Origin: Halichondria panicea
Lineage: Eukaryota; Porifera; Demospongiae; Suberitida; Halichondriidae
Reading direction: 5' to 3'
NCBI RefSeq assembly: GCF_963675165.1
Contig: NC_087380.1
Coordinates: forward strand, 6,146,071-6,210,070
DNA: 64,000 bases
The notes below the pieces were generated by a model. The model had not been told where the DNA came from. It did not search any database and saw nothing but the letters and a program-made list of their open reading frames with translations. Within the stretch, counting starts at the first letter, position 1, and every line of letters starts with the position of its first letter. Positions 38,158-51,489 of the stretch are shown here, in pieces. Made by a program: the position numbers and the translations under genes.

Positions 38158-38417
38158 TGTCCTAACTAATGGTCCTCCTTATTGTTTGGCACTTGGAACA
38201 CACAGCAGAGCTTGAGGCGGCACGGAGGCCAAGGAGATCAAAGAATTAAGCTGACACTACACAAAAGGTCCATAAACAAAGAGGGTTCAAAGGTCAGTAG
38301 CAACCTACTAGCTAGGAAGTTAACCTCTGACCCTATTACAAGCATGTGCATGTAATGCAGAAACACAACAGAAGAACACACAATACTAAATATTAACACT
38401 GTAAAGAAATGCTCTAT

Positions 38418-41400
38418 CTATTGATCAGTTACAACAGTCAGATAGGATGAGAACAGTTCTTGAGCAGGTACAATAGTTTTTGTTGACATCAATGCCACAA
38501 GTCGCAGCGGCATCCTGTAGAGGGCAACACCACCGGCATAACACACATGCATGTACACATTATAGGGTTTCCAACTTCCACAACAATTGCTCATTGTATA
38601 TATACATGCACGAGGATTCATAGAGTCTTATACGGCCTAAAATTCAATTCAGACAAGCTAACCCTGACACTTCACATTGCAAAGCCATTATCTCTGAAAT
38701 CATTTTCCCCAGTATAATGATGTTGATGCAATATGTCATTAATTACTACCCACTGCTTTTGACTGATTAATTTCTTTATGGAGACAATAGAAACAAAGCA
38801 CATAGAAGGCCGAGAGGTCTGAGACACATGTTATATCTATTACCAATTATTAAGGGAATCAATTACCACGACAATAATGCATGCATTTATGGTGGAACCT
38901 CCGTAAAACAGACACATTATAGGAAACTGCCTTTCGAGAGCTGGGGGGGTCTTAAGAGTTGAGACGTTTCGATTGCCTCCCACATGTATGGTCATGAGTC
39001 AATTCCTGCTCAAGTGAATCTTGGAGCTTTGCTAACAGCTTCTCTAACTCATTTTTCTCTATTTAAAGGCTTAAATTTGGGGCAAGCTAAGTTTCATGCC
39101 ACAATTGTGCAGAATAATTCATATCTCAGTAATAATTTTCTGCTGATTCAGAGTGTGGCTGCATGTTTGTTCTGGGAGGTTATTACCCGAGGTGTGCGTG
39201 GGCAGCCACGGGTATAGTAGTCGTTTGGTTTGTTTGTTGTAATTTCTGAGCCTGCTTACCTGGATGCCATAGCACTGCGTTTACAGCATGGATAGCCTTC
39301 ACACAATAATTTATTAGTTTTAACAATGGCAGATTTCGATAAAGCTCCGTTGTCATATAAAAGCAAGAAAAAACTAACTTATTCGAGGTAGATAATTTAT
39401 CCATGTCAACAGCCGAGGGTTAGCACTTTAGTACTCTTCAATTGCTAAAGTTGATCCAGGGACTATAAAAAAACTGCTCATTGTACAGAGTACAGAGGTG
39501 GCCGTTTCTGAGAGGTTGCTTTACATTAAAGTCTCAATCCGGACCTGAGTTACTGCTTTATAGCTGGTGGTTGCTCTTCAGAGGCAGAGGAAGATCGTCA
39601 GGGTCAAAAGGTATTAATCATAAAGCCGCTTCCGGAGGACTTTGATTGAATTCCACTCATCTACTTTTCCTTTAGTATCTACAATTTATGTGGAGCTATT
39701 GCTGAGTGGAATTTAATTAAAGTCCTCTGGAAGAAGTTGTATGATTAAGACCTTTTGACCATGACGATCCTCTTTAGCTTCAGAGGTGGTTGAAAAGGAG
39801 GTTCCACTGTATTAATTATTAATTAAGAGTAATAACCCTTGACCACAATAGTACACACTTCATGATGCCTCCGCATTTTATGCTGGGTGCGCATATACAA
39901 AGCTTTCACCTAGCGTCCGCAGTCCAGCTGCTATAAAAGACATTGGGCAGAAACTGTCTCAGCTGCAATGGAAACCCCTGGGGCAAGCTTACCTCCACAT
40001 ACTCCACGTTCTGACGGAAACCTGAGAAAACGTGTGCAGCAGGTGTGATTCGGAGCAAACAAACATAGACACTGAAAGCTTGTGTTTGAATTGGGACTTC
40101 TTAAAACTCAACTATTGCAGTGCAACGAACTACTGTATCCTTATACGAAGATTAATGATACATGTATAATTATAGAGGCATATCAAATTATAGACTTCCT
40201 ACAGAATGCACTATTAGCAACTATATTGTGATTCTCTGTTACAAATCAAATGGGCCCTCAAATTAAACATCATGCAGGATTCTCAATCATGCAGGATTCT
40301 CAGAAACATGCAAGCTCCCAAAGAGCTATTGAATGCAACATTTCCTTACACGAAATGGCGTGTTCTATAGACCCCCAACATTTGAGAGTATAATTATACA
40401 TGCATGTAAAGTAGGTGAAGTGATTCGTACTTGGTGAATGGTTGTTCACCATCTGTCCAATGGAGAGAGGGTTGAGTGGAGTGTGCAGCAGCCACGTCAG
40501 GTCACATGACATATGCGGACCTATCACATCACGATACGCGCAAGACCTGCATGTATAAACAATAAATGAGGAAGCCATTCCCGTGGTCTGTATATGCATT
40601 CTTCTCTATAAACAGTACGGTACGGTTGCCTAGATACATAGCACGCATGTTTACATTGTCAGTGCTAATTTCCGAGGCTAATTAATGTCTTGGCATGCAT
40701 AGCCATTAAGTAGTCTTAAGCACTCACAATCTTATTATGCATGGTCACCCTTTATAACTACAGTATACCGAATATATAGAAACTGGATTATTAGCGCTTT
40801 AATACTTGATTATATTATTATCTTTATTTTAAGCGCATGCTCAACTGCAGGTTTTTTGTACTTAAATTGAAGCGCTTTTCCAATTATGAGAAGGTAATTG
40901 ATTCAGCTAATTTCGTTTATCTATATATGAGTTAGCTAAATTGTACAGTGCATGGTAGCTATATATAGTAGTTTCATGAATCATGCAGCCGCCCTTCTTT
41001 TGGGTCCCAAGAGAAGGGCGGCTGATTCATGAGACTAGCCATATAGCTGGTGATATCCATCTGGAAGGACTCTCTGGGCATGCTGTTACCTTGTCTGATC
41101 ACGCTGAAAAAATGTGAGGACATGATGAGGTGGACTTGGACCCTTTTGTTCTCATTCCTCAATATGAATTAAGAACTGCGAAATGAACTGGAACTGTAAC
41201 GTAACTGATATATAGATCCAGCTACTTGCTCACTTTTTGCTAGCTTACGAGTCAGCTCTCATCACAGAGACATCCGGTTACTGAGTCGGGCTTGAAAATG
41301 ACTGCATTATAGGTGCACGCTCTAATATATCTCTGCTGTTGACCCCATGCATGAGCGCATGCGCTAATAATCCAGTTTTGTCTTGAATTTTGCCTAACAG

Positions 41401-44400
41401 AGCAATATACAGTTGAGCCTCGATTATTCAAACCCCAATCATCTTAAATCTCGATTATTCGGGTAAAATATTCGGCCATAGTTAATGATATTCATAGCAA
41501 ACACCTACTCGTATTCGGATGCGCAAAGTGTCCACGTGGTTTAAAATTGTGTTGCTGATTAACAGAAGCAGCTAAACGCTTCAGCGTAGCCTAACAGTAT
41601 AGCTTGCTACTTTGTTCGGTCTTGATGCATTATGTCCCAAGACTAGTACATTTGTAACAGCTAGCTCTGGACATTGTTTGCTGATTTTGCATGCAGAGTC
41701 ATTCTGGGATCCAAATATTTCAGCCATCCGAATGAGGTGGGGACACCAAGTGTTCGGATGCTCAACTGTACAATCAACTTGAAAGTATATAGTTCAATCA
41801 AAGGCCTATATAATTATAATTATAATTAAACACACTAGATACATTCATCAGGGTTAATTTCAGGGGAAATTAGAGAGGCTTTTACCCCCCTCGGAAATGC
41901 ATGGTGTCAACTTTGTCCTCACCCTTCCTAAAATTTACTATTAGAAATTTCCTGGATTGGATCAAAGGTACTAAAGTTACAGACGTTCAACTACAACCTC
42001 CCCTGTTTAATCAATGCTTCGGGGACTCCTCTGATTTTCTGATTTTCTGAAAGTTCAGAAAGAGACCTCTCAAATGGTATATCATCAAAGTTTATACCAT
42101 GGATTATAATAGCCTATGGGTCCAAGCCCGAAAAATGACAAATTATGGCCCCGACAAAGTTTTGGATTTAAACAGTATACAAATAAACAATGATGGTACT
42201 TAATTGTAGATCCAGTTGGACAATCCACGAGAATGGCCATCAATCATCCAGCCATCTGCACACCGGAACAAGAACGGGTTGCCTAGCGACTGCAGGAGAA
42301 CAGGCTCGGAGGGAAGATATACAGTGCCTGAGATTAGGTAAAGATCATCAAAGTTGTATGTGAGAAATGAGCAATGCAGCACATTGGTAAGGATCATCAT
42401 ATTGTAAATCATAATAACACACACAAGCACACGTGCACCAAACCAAAAGGATTTTTTCTACATACAAATAATATAATGCCACACTTTCTAAGCACAGAGT
42501 TGGTCCATACAGTGACATATACCCCATGCAGTATACTTATAATCTCACCAGGATAGAGAGCTACAAGCTTTCCCGGGGGTATCGTACACGAGTCCTCCGA
42601 TAGGAACACGCCCCTCCCTCCCCCTGGGATGTTACTGTCTCTCAGCTCCAGTCGAAATCCAAACACTTTCAGCATCTAAGAATACGGCCAGAGAGAATTA
42701 CAAAGCCAACTATTCAACGCCATGCATAATAAATTTTATATATGTGTGCATGTAACTATCAGTACAATACAGGGCCATGCTTTTAATTCGAAAACAGCTC
42801 ATTCAGATGGTATAAATATGCTAAGCTTATAACTCACAAATTATAATCGGATCAAATTTTGCACTTTTCCCTAGTTTGCACAACTGGCTGACCCCCGGTA
42901 GTAATCTTTGATATCTGAGTGTACCGGTTCAGAAAATTTGAAATTGGACTATCCAAACTCAAGTTACGGCCATTCTAACATAACAAATTTTGGGCCCTAA
43001 ACGTATGAATACAACATCACCTCTTTTGCTGCCTTATCTGCCAGGGGTATTAATGTCGAGGGTGACTTGAGCAGCCATTGGACGTCCCTCACAGGAAGTG
43101 GAGGTGTGGTGTGTGCGAGGGAGGAGAGGAGGGTGTTCAACTGTGCTAGACCAGCTTCTTCCTTGACCAGGTCAGAGAGACGGTTTGTCTGCTTGACTGA
43201 TCTGTACAGTAGTGGGAGGTGGGGTCGTACATGTAAAATAAATGTGTCAAGTGTTACAATGCTTGTAACTGTAGTGCATAAGAGGCTGGTAACTTTCTAT
43301 AGAAGTACTATAATTAAAAGTACACACGAATACTGGACTAATATAAATTATTTGCAAACAGAACATTGTTGAAAATAAGCTGCCACTGCAATATTTGTAC
43401 TACACCAACCGCACCCTTTGGTATACAATACATGGAGCACCATAATTATAGACTAGAAAGGTGAAGTGTGTACATGTAAGACATTTGATCAAAGTGACGT
43501 GATTAATGACTCGAGCCAAATCGGTCATCCTGTGTGAACACTATAGTCTAAAGCCTATATCTTTATACCACTACAGTTTAAAACACAATGATTTCTCTAT
43601 CCCGTGGATTTATTGAATGGAACAACAAAACGTTTTTTGGCAGTAGAATTTTGTTACTAGAGAAAAGAAGGCAATTAGACAAAATTCACTTATTGATTGA
43701 GGACTCCCACGACTTGCATGCTGTAACTATAGCAATGCCATTAATTATTATGTACACGGCTCACAACTTGATGGCAAGCCAAACAAACAACACTTCTTGA
43801 CTCGCACAAAGTTTAGACAATTAATTGAATTAGGAGGGGTGTACTACGTAGGTCAAGTATTTGAGCTGCATGGGATACCAGCAAGGCTATGACAGAGTGA
43901 TCTTTAGGAACTCAAGGGTATTTGCTCAACAAATCAATAAAGATGTTCACTAATTATGAGAAGCTTTGAAGCTAGATCCTCATTAACACAGCCCTTTTAA
44001 AGTATCGATCAATGGACTGTGACAGCAAGAGCTACAACATGCAACATGTTCTAGAGGAAAATAAATCCTCCAAAGAAGTTGATGATTAATTATCTTGTAC
44101 AGCTAATAGCTAAAGCACAGGTCATTGCAATAATTCTGTCCGTAGTTATCACCTTTTAGCCAGACAAACAGTGGCATAGCCTGCTAAGTTAAAACACACA
44201 CTATATATGGAGCTTATATTTGGCTGTATTCTATAGAGGGTGACCTACTTATTAGTAGGTTACACATAGGATTGGCAGTGGGTTTGCCTGTGTTTAGCAA
44301 TATTTCACATATTTTTTGACTCATGTTCATAGAGGTGACCACAATAGACAGGTTTCAACTATTTGACAGATTGATTTGACAATGCATGTCCATTAGACAC

Positions 44401-45642
44401 ACACGTTATTATCAGTTAAGGAGACAGGATTATTGCACAGCCCACACACTACTATACAAGTAAAATGAGCTAGTCAATATATTCCCCGTAATGTAGCGAC
44501 TTGGCAGCCAATATGTGACCTTGTGACCTTAAAACAGGACGACTGAAGTGTGACATACGTAGGTGCATAGTCTCAACTCGTGTTAGAACAGTAGACATAA
44601 CACACACTTACGGTGACAACGAAAACAATACTAGCCTGAGAATTAACAATTGTCTAAACTGTTCATCATAATCGAGTTAAGCTCAGACAAAAATGCGTCA
44701 ATTTCACAATTATGGAAATGTAGATGTATCTCTATTGTATTATCTACGGATGTGAAAGTTGACCTACAAGTCTCAACTTCTGTCCCCACTGGTTAACGCC
44801 CAAAGCTGTTAAAGTAGCAACAGTCTAACGGACCAATTAGGGTTGTTTAGACTTGATTTATGGTATAGTTACTATTAATTGCCTAGGGGTATTGTCGATG
44901 GACTGCAGCTAACGTGTACGTGAGTCTGTATACACTAGAAACGCACACTCCCAATTCCCTCAATTCCGATGAGTATACCCCCACAATCGGGAATTATTGC
45001 ATAGTAACAGCTAGAACTTACAAAACCAACATTAATAATTACAGTAGATGCATGCAGTAGTGTACACGTGCAACAGAGAATTTCAGCAAATCCACAATTG
45101 TATGAAGTATGAAAGTGAAGATATTCAGCACCAAGACTGCTGTACTAACATTACAATTTTTGTATGACCCTAGGGAGATCGTAGCAATTGCATGGGGTAA
45201 ATAATAACAATAATAGGCCTCGCTAATTAAATGGATGAACATTAACTAACACTGTGTGCCCACTCTAGTACAAATTAATTATGGATAAACAGACACAGTT
45301 TCCCACTTTCAACTGAGGACAACCTCTGTTTGACACCAAGGTGGTGGGTTGCAATTTGTTAGGTGACATAAGAGGATACTTAGTGTGGTGGTAAAATGAA
45401 ATAACACTAATGAAATAATAACAGTAAAATTTAGGTAGGTGGGTGTGGCAAATACATTCTGAACCTAATTCTATGACTGAACACAACTTCTTGTCAAGTG
45501 CTACTGAGACTGAGTTATAACTAAATAATAGTATGCATGAAGGTTGCTAAAGGCCTGTGGAACTACAGTGTTACCTAGTCTTCCAATTGAGAGCCAGCCA
45601 TGGGACAAAGCGGTGTCTATAGCTTCTCCACCTTCTCATCAT
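38418..45642 (-). CDS. SETD9: SETD9-like SET-domain protein
   Basis: Exons found on the - strand: 45,642-45,575; 43,201-43,021; 42,675-42,549; 42,327-42,222; 40,546-40,431; 40,021-39,993; and a last exon 38,514-38,418. The first exon encodes YRHRFVPWLALN, typical of the SETD9 N-terminus. The SET region shows GRGVFLSED, LVALYPG, LLQSLGNPFLFRCADG, PLSIGQMVNN and the C-terminal ELFSSYLTVV. Phases agree through exon 6. Between 39,993 and 38,515 a linking exon (FDVP...YLPN part in vertebrates) is required to restore frame but I could not locate it. Exon 4 uses a gtccaa donor, leaving a gap of about seven residues against vertebrates. A presumed protein lysine methyltransferase; substrate not inferable. 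Its end lies 260 bp before the EF-hand gene start. Confidence 0.8.
38889..39811. mobile_element. Composite inverted-repeat element in SETD9 intron
   Basis: Left end ggtggaacctccgtaaaaca and right end ggaggttccactgta are complementary. Inside, about 39,560-39,660 and 39,695-39,790 form a long inverted repeat. Related ends (agtggaacccctctataacg) occur at 46,913. Probably a non-autonomous Tc1/pogo-type element with a nested foldback. Confidence 0.65.
40975..41034. repeat. Short hairpin in SETD9 intron
   Basis: catgaatcatgcagccgccc and agaagggcggctgattcatg pair with a 3-nt bulge around a loop of about 15 nt. Confidence 0.7.
41410..41768. mobile_element. pogo-like MITE (359 bp) in SETD9 intron
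   Basis: Starts CAGTTGAGCCTCGATTATTC and ends GTTCGGATGCTCAACTG, flanked by TA (41,408-41,409 and 41,769-41,770). The same style as the element at 33,950 but diverged. No coding capacity. Confidence 0.8.
43202..45574. other. First intron of the SETD9 homologue
   Basis: About 2.4 kb of AT-rich intron. It includes a partial copy (44,262-44,340) of the foldback repeat at 25,479. No additional exon was recognised; small frames such as 43,588-43,800 have no support. Confidence 0.6.
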
Positions 45643-45923
45643 GCACTCAGATCAGGGAGGCCAGGATGAGGATCCAGTATTCTGCATGACGTCAAATTGC
45701 ATGTCTTCCTGTGCATGAACTGCATTGCGCATGTGCAAACTGGTGACTAAAAAGCAAGCAGCTTGAGTATCATGGTATTATTAACAGACACCTGGAAATC
45801 ACACTACTATGCCAGAAGCAACTGTTTAGATAAAGATCAACAGTAAGTTCTTATGCTGAATTGTAGAGAATGCAGAGAATCATAGTTAAAACTTCATCTG
45901 TATACCTTTTATTTACAGCAGCC
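45643..45923. promoter_or_regulatory. Shared divergent promoter region, SETD9 and subtilase
   Basis: The ATG of SETD9 (45,642, - strand) and the preferred ATG of the subtilase (45,924, + strand) are 281 bp apart. A probable 5'-UTR intron acceptor (tttatttacag) ends at about 45,918, so the first subtilase exon may sit inside this gap. No TATA box is obvious. Confidence 0.5.
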
Positions 45924-48248
45924 ATGAAGAAGAAGCTCGCCCACTTTCCAAGCTCATCGAACAGCAGATATCACCTGCTGACAATTTTCCTGCTGCTTTG
46001 TGCTATTATTCACAGCTGTAACAGTGGCATTGCTCGCAAAAGACTACACAGAGCTAAAGCAGACAGAGTACCTAACTGCTATTTTGTTCATTTCAAGCGG
46101 GACACAGCTATCACGGAGGGGGAGCAACTGATTGACGACTTGAAGAGATTTAATCGGAATTCTTCAATGCCCAAGTTCAGTGCAACGATACAAGGAATTC
46201 TCACAAAAACTGGTCACGGATTTGCAGCTAATATGTCTGATGAAGCTTTGAAATTTGTGAGTTCGTAGATTATGCATTCAAGCGTGTCAGTATAAATTAG
46301 TTATGGTCCAACATAGCATTCCAGCCTACTTGTATTTGAAATTTGACCAGTGTATGGTATTGCACTCTAGGCGGTTGTATGATGGAATGCTTACCTGTGT
46401 TATCATACTGTATAATTATTGTGAGCTTTATAGATGATAACCTAATTAAGTTGAGTCCGGAAATAAGGTTAAACAAGCTTATCCTTCTAGACCAGTGTAC
46501 TTGAGATTCTTAAAAGTTAACTAGCCATGGACTATCCTTTAACTGGAATGGATGAACGTGTACTAGTGACAACAATGTTTGTCAGCAGTCTGGCTAAACT
46601 AACAACGATAGTCTAGACAAAGACAACGGCTCATAAATTTCCTAGCATCTATTGGCACAACAAGCGAGAATTTAATTTTGTGTAGCTACAGATCTATAGT
46701 ATACCTTAAGGTGACATATTTTCACAGGTAGATTTGTTTGCGTTTTTACAGTTTTGTACATTTTGTTGGTATAATTTTTTGCGAAAAGTTGATCTGGATA
46801 CATTAAACAAGAGGGCGGCCAATTATTTGCGAGTACTAATTTTTGTGATTTTACTCTCATTCGCAGAAATAGCAGAAATTAATACACGCGAAAATATGTC
46901 ACCTTAAGGTATAGTGGAACCCCTCTATAACGGACATCTATGGGGAACAATGTTTTGGGCCTTTATACATGCAGAGGGTGGCCTTTGTTGAGAGGTTGTT
47001 TGTACACAAACAGTTCATTTGGGACCTGGGTGCCTGGCTGTTATATAGTAACTGGCCTTTATTGGAGGTGGTTGTTAACAGAGGTTCCACTGTATATGCA
47101 AGCTAAGTATCAATTTACTTGTACATTCAGAAATGTGCGCACAGGTACACAGGCTAATGTTTGAGCTGTGGGATTAAATGCAAGCTATAATAATTATTGT
47201 GTACACTATACATGCATGCACATTGCAGGTTGTGGATCACGACAAAGTAAACTTTGTAGAAGAAGACAGCTACATTCGAGGGGCCCAGTTGGGAGAGTTT
47301 AACTCAACAAATACAAGAGTCACTGGAAACTGGGGTATTGATAGAATGGACACAAAGACTATCCAATACGACGGCCATTACACACCGCCATGTGGGCTGA
47401 CTGGACGAGGTGTAGACGTTTATGTGGTTGACACTGGTTTATATTATGAGCACATTCAGTTTGGAGGGAGAGCAGTATTCTCAGGTTGTGATTCAATCGA
47501 TGTGATGACCAATACCTCTGAGTCAGCTATGGGTAGAGATTGCAATGGACATGGAACTATTGTAGCGGGAGTTATTGGAAGTACAACTGCAGGGGTAGCC
47601 CCTGGAGCTCATCTTTTGTCTGTTCGAGTACTTGGCTGTGACAGAACTGGATCGTGGAACTCAATTTTGCTTGGATTAGAATGCATTATCAACAGAGTTA
47701 ACAAGTACAAAAGCCGATCAGCAGTAGTGAACCTATCTGTTACTGGAGCTAGCAAAAATCGAGCAATAAAAAGAGCAATTGATAAATTAATCGACAGTGG
47801 AGTAACAATTGTTGGAATCTCAGGAAACAGCCGGACTGAAAATTCTGGAAATTCTTGCAAGACTATGCCAGGTTCAATTCCCGGTGTCATTACTGTCGCA
47901 GGGTCCACAAGAGAAGACGAAATATTCAATCGAACACTGCTAGGAAGATGTGTGGATATTCTCGCTCCTGGTAAGGACATTACAAGCATTTGTTTAAACT
48001 CAATTAATTGCACTGAATCGAAGTTACATGGATCTTCCTTTGCTGGACCTCATGTCACTGGAGCTATTGCGTTGCTTCTGGAGAAATGCCCTAAATTGTC
48101 CCCATGGAAAGTACGATATTATCTGCAAACAAAGATGGCCGTTCCCGATATGCTGCATGCAAAAGGAATCATTTCTACAAAGTACCGAGGCACTACACCA
48201 AACCTTTTAGTTCACACTGGACCTGAAATGTGCTCGATAGTGTGTTGA
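45924..48248 (+). CDS. Secreted proteinase-K-like subtilase (450 aa)
   Basis: Exons 45,924-46,256 and 47,229-48,248; phase-0 intron of 972 bp. ATG 45,924 is preferred over an in-frame ATG at 45,870 because a splice-acceptor-like sequence separates them. A signal or anchor segment at about 16-35 is followed by an I9-type inhibitor propeptide (about 49-128) and the S8 catalytic domain. Triad: Asp179 (VDVYVVDTG), His219 (CNGHGTIVAG), Ser381 (LHGSSFAGPHVTG), with oxyanion Asn311 (VGISGN). The serine motif GSSFA replaces the usual GTSMA. Ten or more cysteines suggest a disulphide-rich secreted enzyme. All catalytic residues are kept, so probably active. Two MITEs sit in the intron. A broken partial copy lies at 56,526-57,085. 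Confidence 0.87.
46700..46913. mobile_element. MITE in subtilase intron
   Basis: Ends tataccttaaggtgacatat and the complement at 46,889-46,913. About 214 bp, non-coding. Directly adjoins the next element. Confidence 0.85.
46913..47092. mobile_element. Tc1/pogo-type MITE in subtilase intron
   Basis: Left end agtggaacccctctataacg, right end aacagaggttccactg, next to TA dinucleotides. About 180 bp. Same end family as 38,889-39,811. Confidence 0.75.
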
Positions 48249-48560
48249 TATTTCACCAGTTTCTTGTCCCCCTTTACCAAACACGATCCAATTTTTTTAT
48301 GTAATTATACTCACAACTGCACTTGATGAAAACCATGACAACACATTCATGGAACACAGGGATTCACAAAAAGAGTATACTACTGCAAAAATTAATGTGG
48401 GCAAAAATGTCTTTTTTGAGTAAACAGAGACAAAATAATGGGTTTTTAACAATAATAAAGAGTGAGACTATAATATTATAAAGGGTACGTACACTTTTAT
48501 AAGAGTATCTTTAAAATGACATAATTCGCTTCCGGTAAATCGTTTCGCTTTTCTTGCTGC
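48249..48560. other. 3' interval between convergent genes
   Basis: Contains the 3' ends of the subtilase and of the coiled-coil gene, which point at each other. It is repeated with about 90% similarity at 57,086-57,334, as part of the tandem duplication. Confidence 0.6.
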
Positions 48561-50469
48561 AACATTGAGCAGGGCATTCTTTAATAAAATCGCTCCACAG
48601 CAGCAGTCAAAATCTTCATTTTATTCATGTATTCTTTACAATGGAGGCATTGACTTGACTCTTGTGGCATAGTGCTGGCCTTTTTATTCGAGAATTTTGG
48701 CACCGGTGTTCTCTTCGCACTTAGAATTTCAGGTTGTGGTATGACAGGAAATGGGGGGCGTAGCAGATAAGTCCTAGGGGAGAGTGGTTGATTACGACTG
48801 CTAGGCATCGGAATGGGAGGTAGATGTGATCGTGGTGGTGAAAGAGTTGGAAGAGTAACCTGTTCGGGATTGACCTGTTGAAGAGCACAAGGTACGTTTC
48901 CGCGTCGAAGTCTCGAAGATTCTTTCCTTGAATTGAGGTCCTGGCACCATCGCTTGTACAATTGCTTGATTTAGCCGAGTGGATACATCCTTGCTCCACT
49001 ACTGATGAAGGTAGAGAAGGGAGATTGATAGGAGAGGTTTGAGTGATTGGATTAGAAGCACCACGACTAAGTAGAGTGGTAGGCTTTCCCGATGACCCTA
49101 GTACAAGTTGACATTTTTCTTGCTTCGAGGCCTCTTTAACTGAACGTGGTAGTGTTAGCTCCATTTCAGCAGTGGTCTCAAAATGTATCTAAGAGGGATA
49201 CATTTTTCAAAGTGCGTACATGTATGTATACACATGAATTTTGATGACATGGAGCACTTTTTATGCTAAGCAAGCAACACATAATTTGAAACGGGATACA
49301 AGTAAAACAAATTAGACTCTAAGGACAGATATGCTATGAGGATCCTAAGCTAGCATTGTCTATAATTATACACTCAAATTTATGTACATGCCTGATTGCT
49401 TGCTGTTGGAGCATCCAATGTGCCTGATCTGTCTTCTCGGAACATCAACAGCTCACCAGCACGTTTCAAGCTCTGATTTGAAGTAGCTTCTACTCCAGTT
49501 TCTTTCTGAAGTTTCGAAGTGAGTCAGCGCTCCAACGCTCGACATATTCAGCTTTGCCTGAGAGCTTTTCGATGTCTTCTGCCTTCTGAAAAAGATCATC
49601 AGAACTTTCCCTCAGTTGTTGTGCTGTTTGTCTGAGGGACTGTGGAGTTTCGTTAAGTGCTCGCTGCTTATCTTGTATGAGGGTCAGAACATGTGAGGCT
49701 CTCCTATTGGACACCGACTGCATGTGTAGAAATTTTATTTAGTGATGACCATCAGCAAAATACTACAGTATGATTTCTCATTTTTGTTAACCATTTTTGT
49801 TAACCATGTTAACCAGTATACCATTACAAACTATAATTCAATTAATTTTGCTGAAAATCACTAACACATTGTTTATAGGCCTACATCAAAGTATTCTGAT
49901 AAATGCACAAGAACAAAGCCTTTAAGGTATACATGTATATAAGTATGCACAAGACAAAAGACAGGGTGAGAGGGTGGAGGGTGACTGAGGGGTGGAGGGT
50001 GAGTAGTGTAGTAGAGGCTCGAGCTCCCATATATACACAAAGAGCCGTCTATATATAGCTAGCCACAAAAATTAATTATGACAAAGAACAACAATACCCA
50101 CATTACTACAAATATATACACCCTTGATAGTGAGTATTACATATAAGTATATGCACAAGACAAAAGGCAGTGGAGCGGAGGCTCCCATACACAAAGAGCC
50201 GCCTGGAGCGGGCAGCTATAGCTAAGCACAAAAATTAAGTTACATTGAATTTCATACAAATACGCCCTTGATATAGTGACATTGATTTATTACACATGTG
50301 CTAAAAGTGTTAAAATTGTGGGTGTTCTCATAAGTCAAAACTGTAGTCAAGCGTTGAAGGGAGAATATTCATTTTCAGGGCCCACTGTTCACAGTCGTTA
50401 AATGGTGAAGAAAGAGAAGTCTTAGGCTAGAAATAGTTTTGTGGCTTGTAATCCGTGTTATTACTAACA

Positions 50470-51480
50470 ATTTAGGGAGGTTAACTCAGGTAGGTTGCCG
50501 TTCCATAACAGTTTACAATATTCGAGATTACTAGAAGGTGATGTGAGCTTGCTGGAGAGCACAACAGTAGATCTACCGCATGTACCGCAGGCACCATAGC
50601 TACACTAAAATGTAAGGAAAGGTTAAAGGTCAAAAGCCTAACGTAAACATTGTATGCCACACATTCCATTGCAATGTGACTAGATGACATGTCTCGCCTC
50701 CTCTGGGCTGCTGGCTTCTGGGCTGTAGTACTGTGTACATTGTTAGTCTGGGGGCCATACCGGAAAGAAGGGAGAAAAGGTCTGGAGACTCTTGAAACAT
50801 TTCTGTGTGCTCTTGGGGAATGTCAATTACTTAGAGACTTTGTGACATTGGAGGCTTAAAGAACGAGTAGATGTAGCAATACTCGCATTTCATTGGTACT
50901 ATCCAAATTCCACCAAAAAAATCCAACTTCCATAGAGGCAATACTTGCTTCTAATCACATGACATAGGATGTGTGGTGCATGAATAACTATAAGTGCTGT
51001 GTATTCCTGGATGGTATCACATGACCGCAATGCACTGAACTTGTAGTGATTTGTGCATGCATGTCAGACCTCTTCTGTTTCATTGCCATCGACTCTGACC
51101 ACATTCCGCTAGAGCACACCGAAATGCTGCAAGAGTCTCCAGACCTCCTAGCTCTACTTGATTTTGCCCTCGAGACTTGTGTACAGCTTTACTCTTGTAG
51201 CTAACAAATAGCCTGCTAGCGCTTTAGTTGCAATGCTAACTCATAAGTTAAATATAGAAAGTTTGTGCAAACAGATGATGCTACAACAGCCTTCTCTGTA
51301 AGTAAACTATAGCCATAACTCGAGTTGGTTTTAGCACGAATCAAAATCCAAGGGAAAGTGGCTAGAATCTTAGTTTGTATTGCACTGTAACCATTTAGCA
51401 GTTACACCACACACACTTTACCGTATCCCTCGTGCGGCTACGCTTCGAGGCATAAACATAGTGTACAAATTTGTACTGCA
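50470..51480 (-). repeat. Inverted copy of the 1-kb block at 20,282-21,309
   Basis: Near-identical complement. It lies at the point where the ends of the proposed circle would have joined, with short unmatched filler on each side (about 12 bp at 50,458 and about 8-10 bp near 51,481). Confidence 0.85.
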
Positions 51481-51489
51481 AAAAAATTT

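Noticed and set aside
41090-41130. Possible 14-nt microexon of the SETD9 gene (cgtgatcagacaag)
   Set aside because: Good-looking acceptor and donor, but the flanking exons join in frame without it and including it breaks the frame.
47609-48013. 134-codon - strand frame inside the subtilase
   Set aside because: Antisense shadow of the catalytic domain; its counterpart at 56,552-56,860 follows from the duplication.
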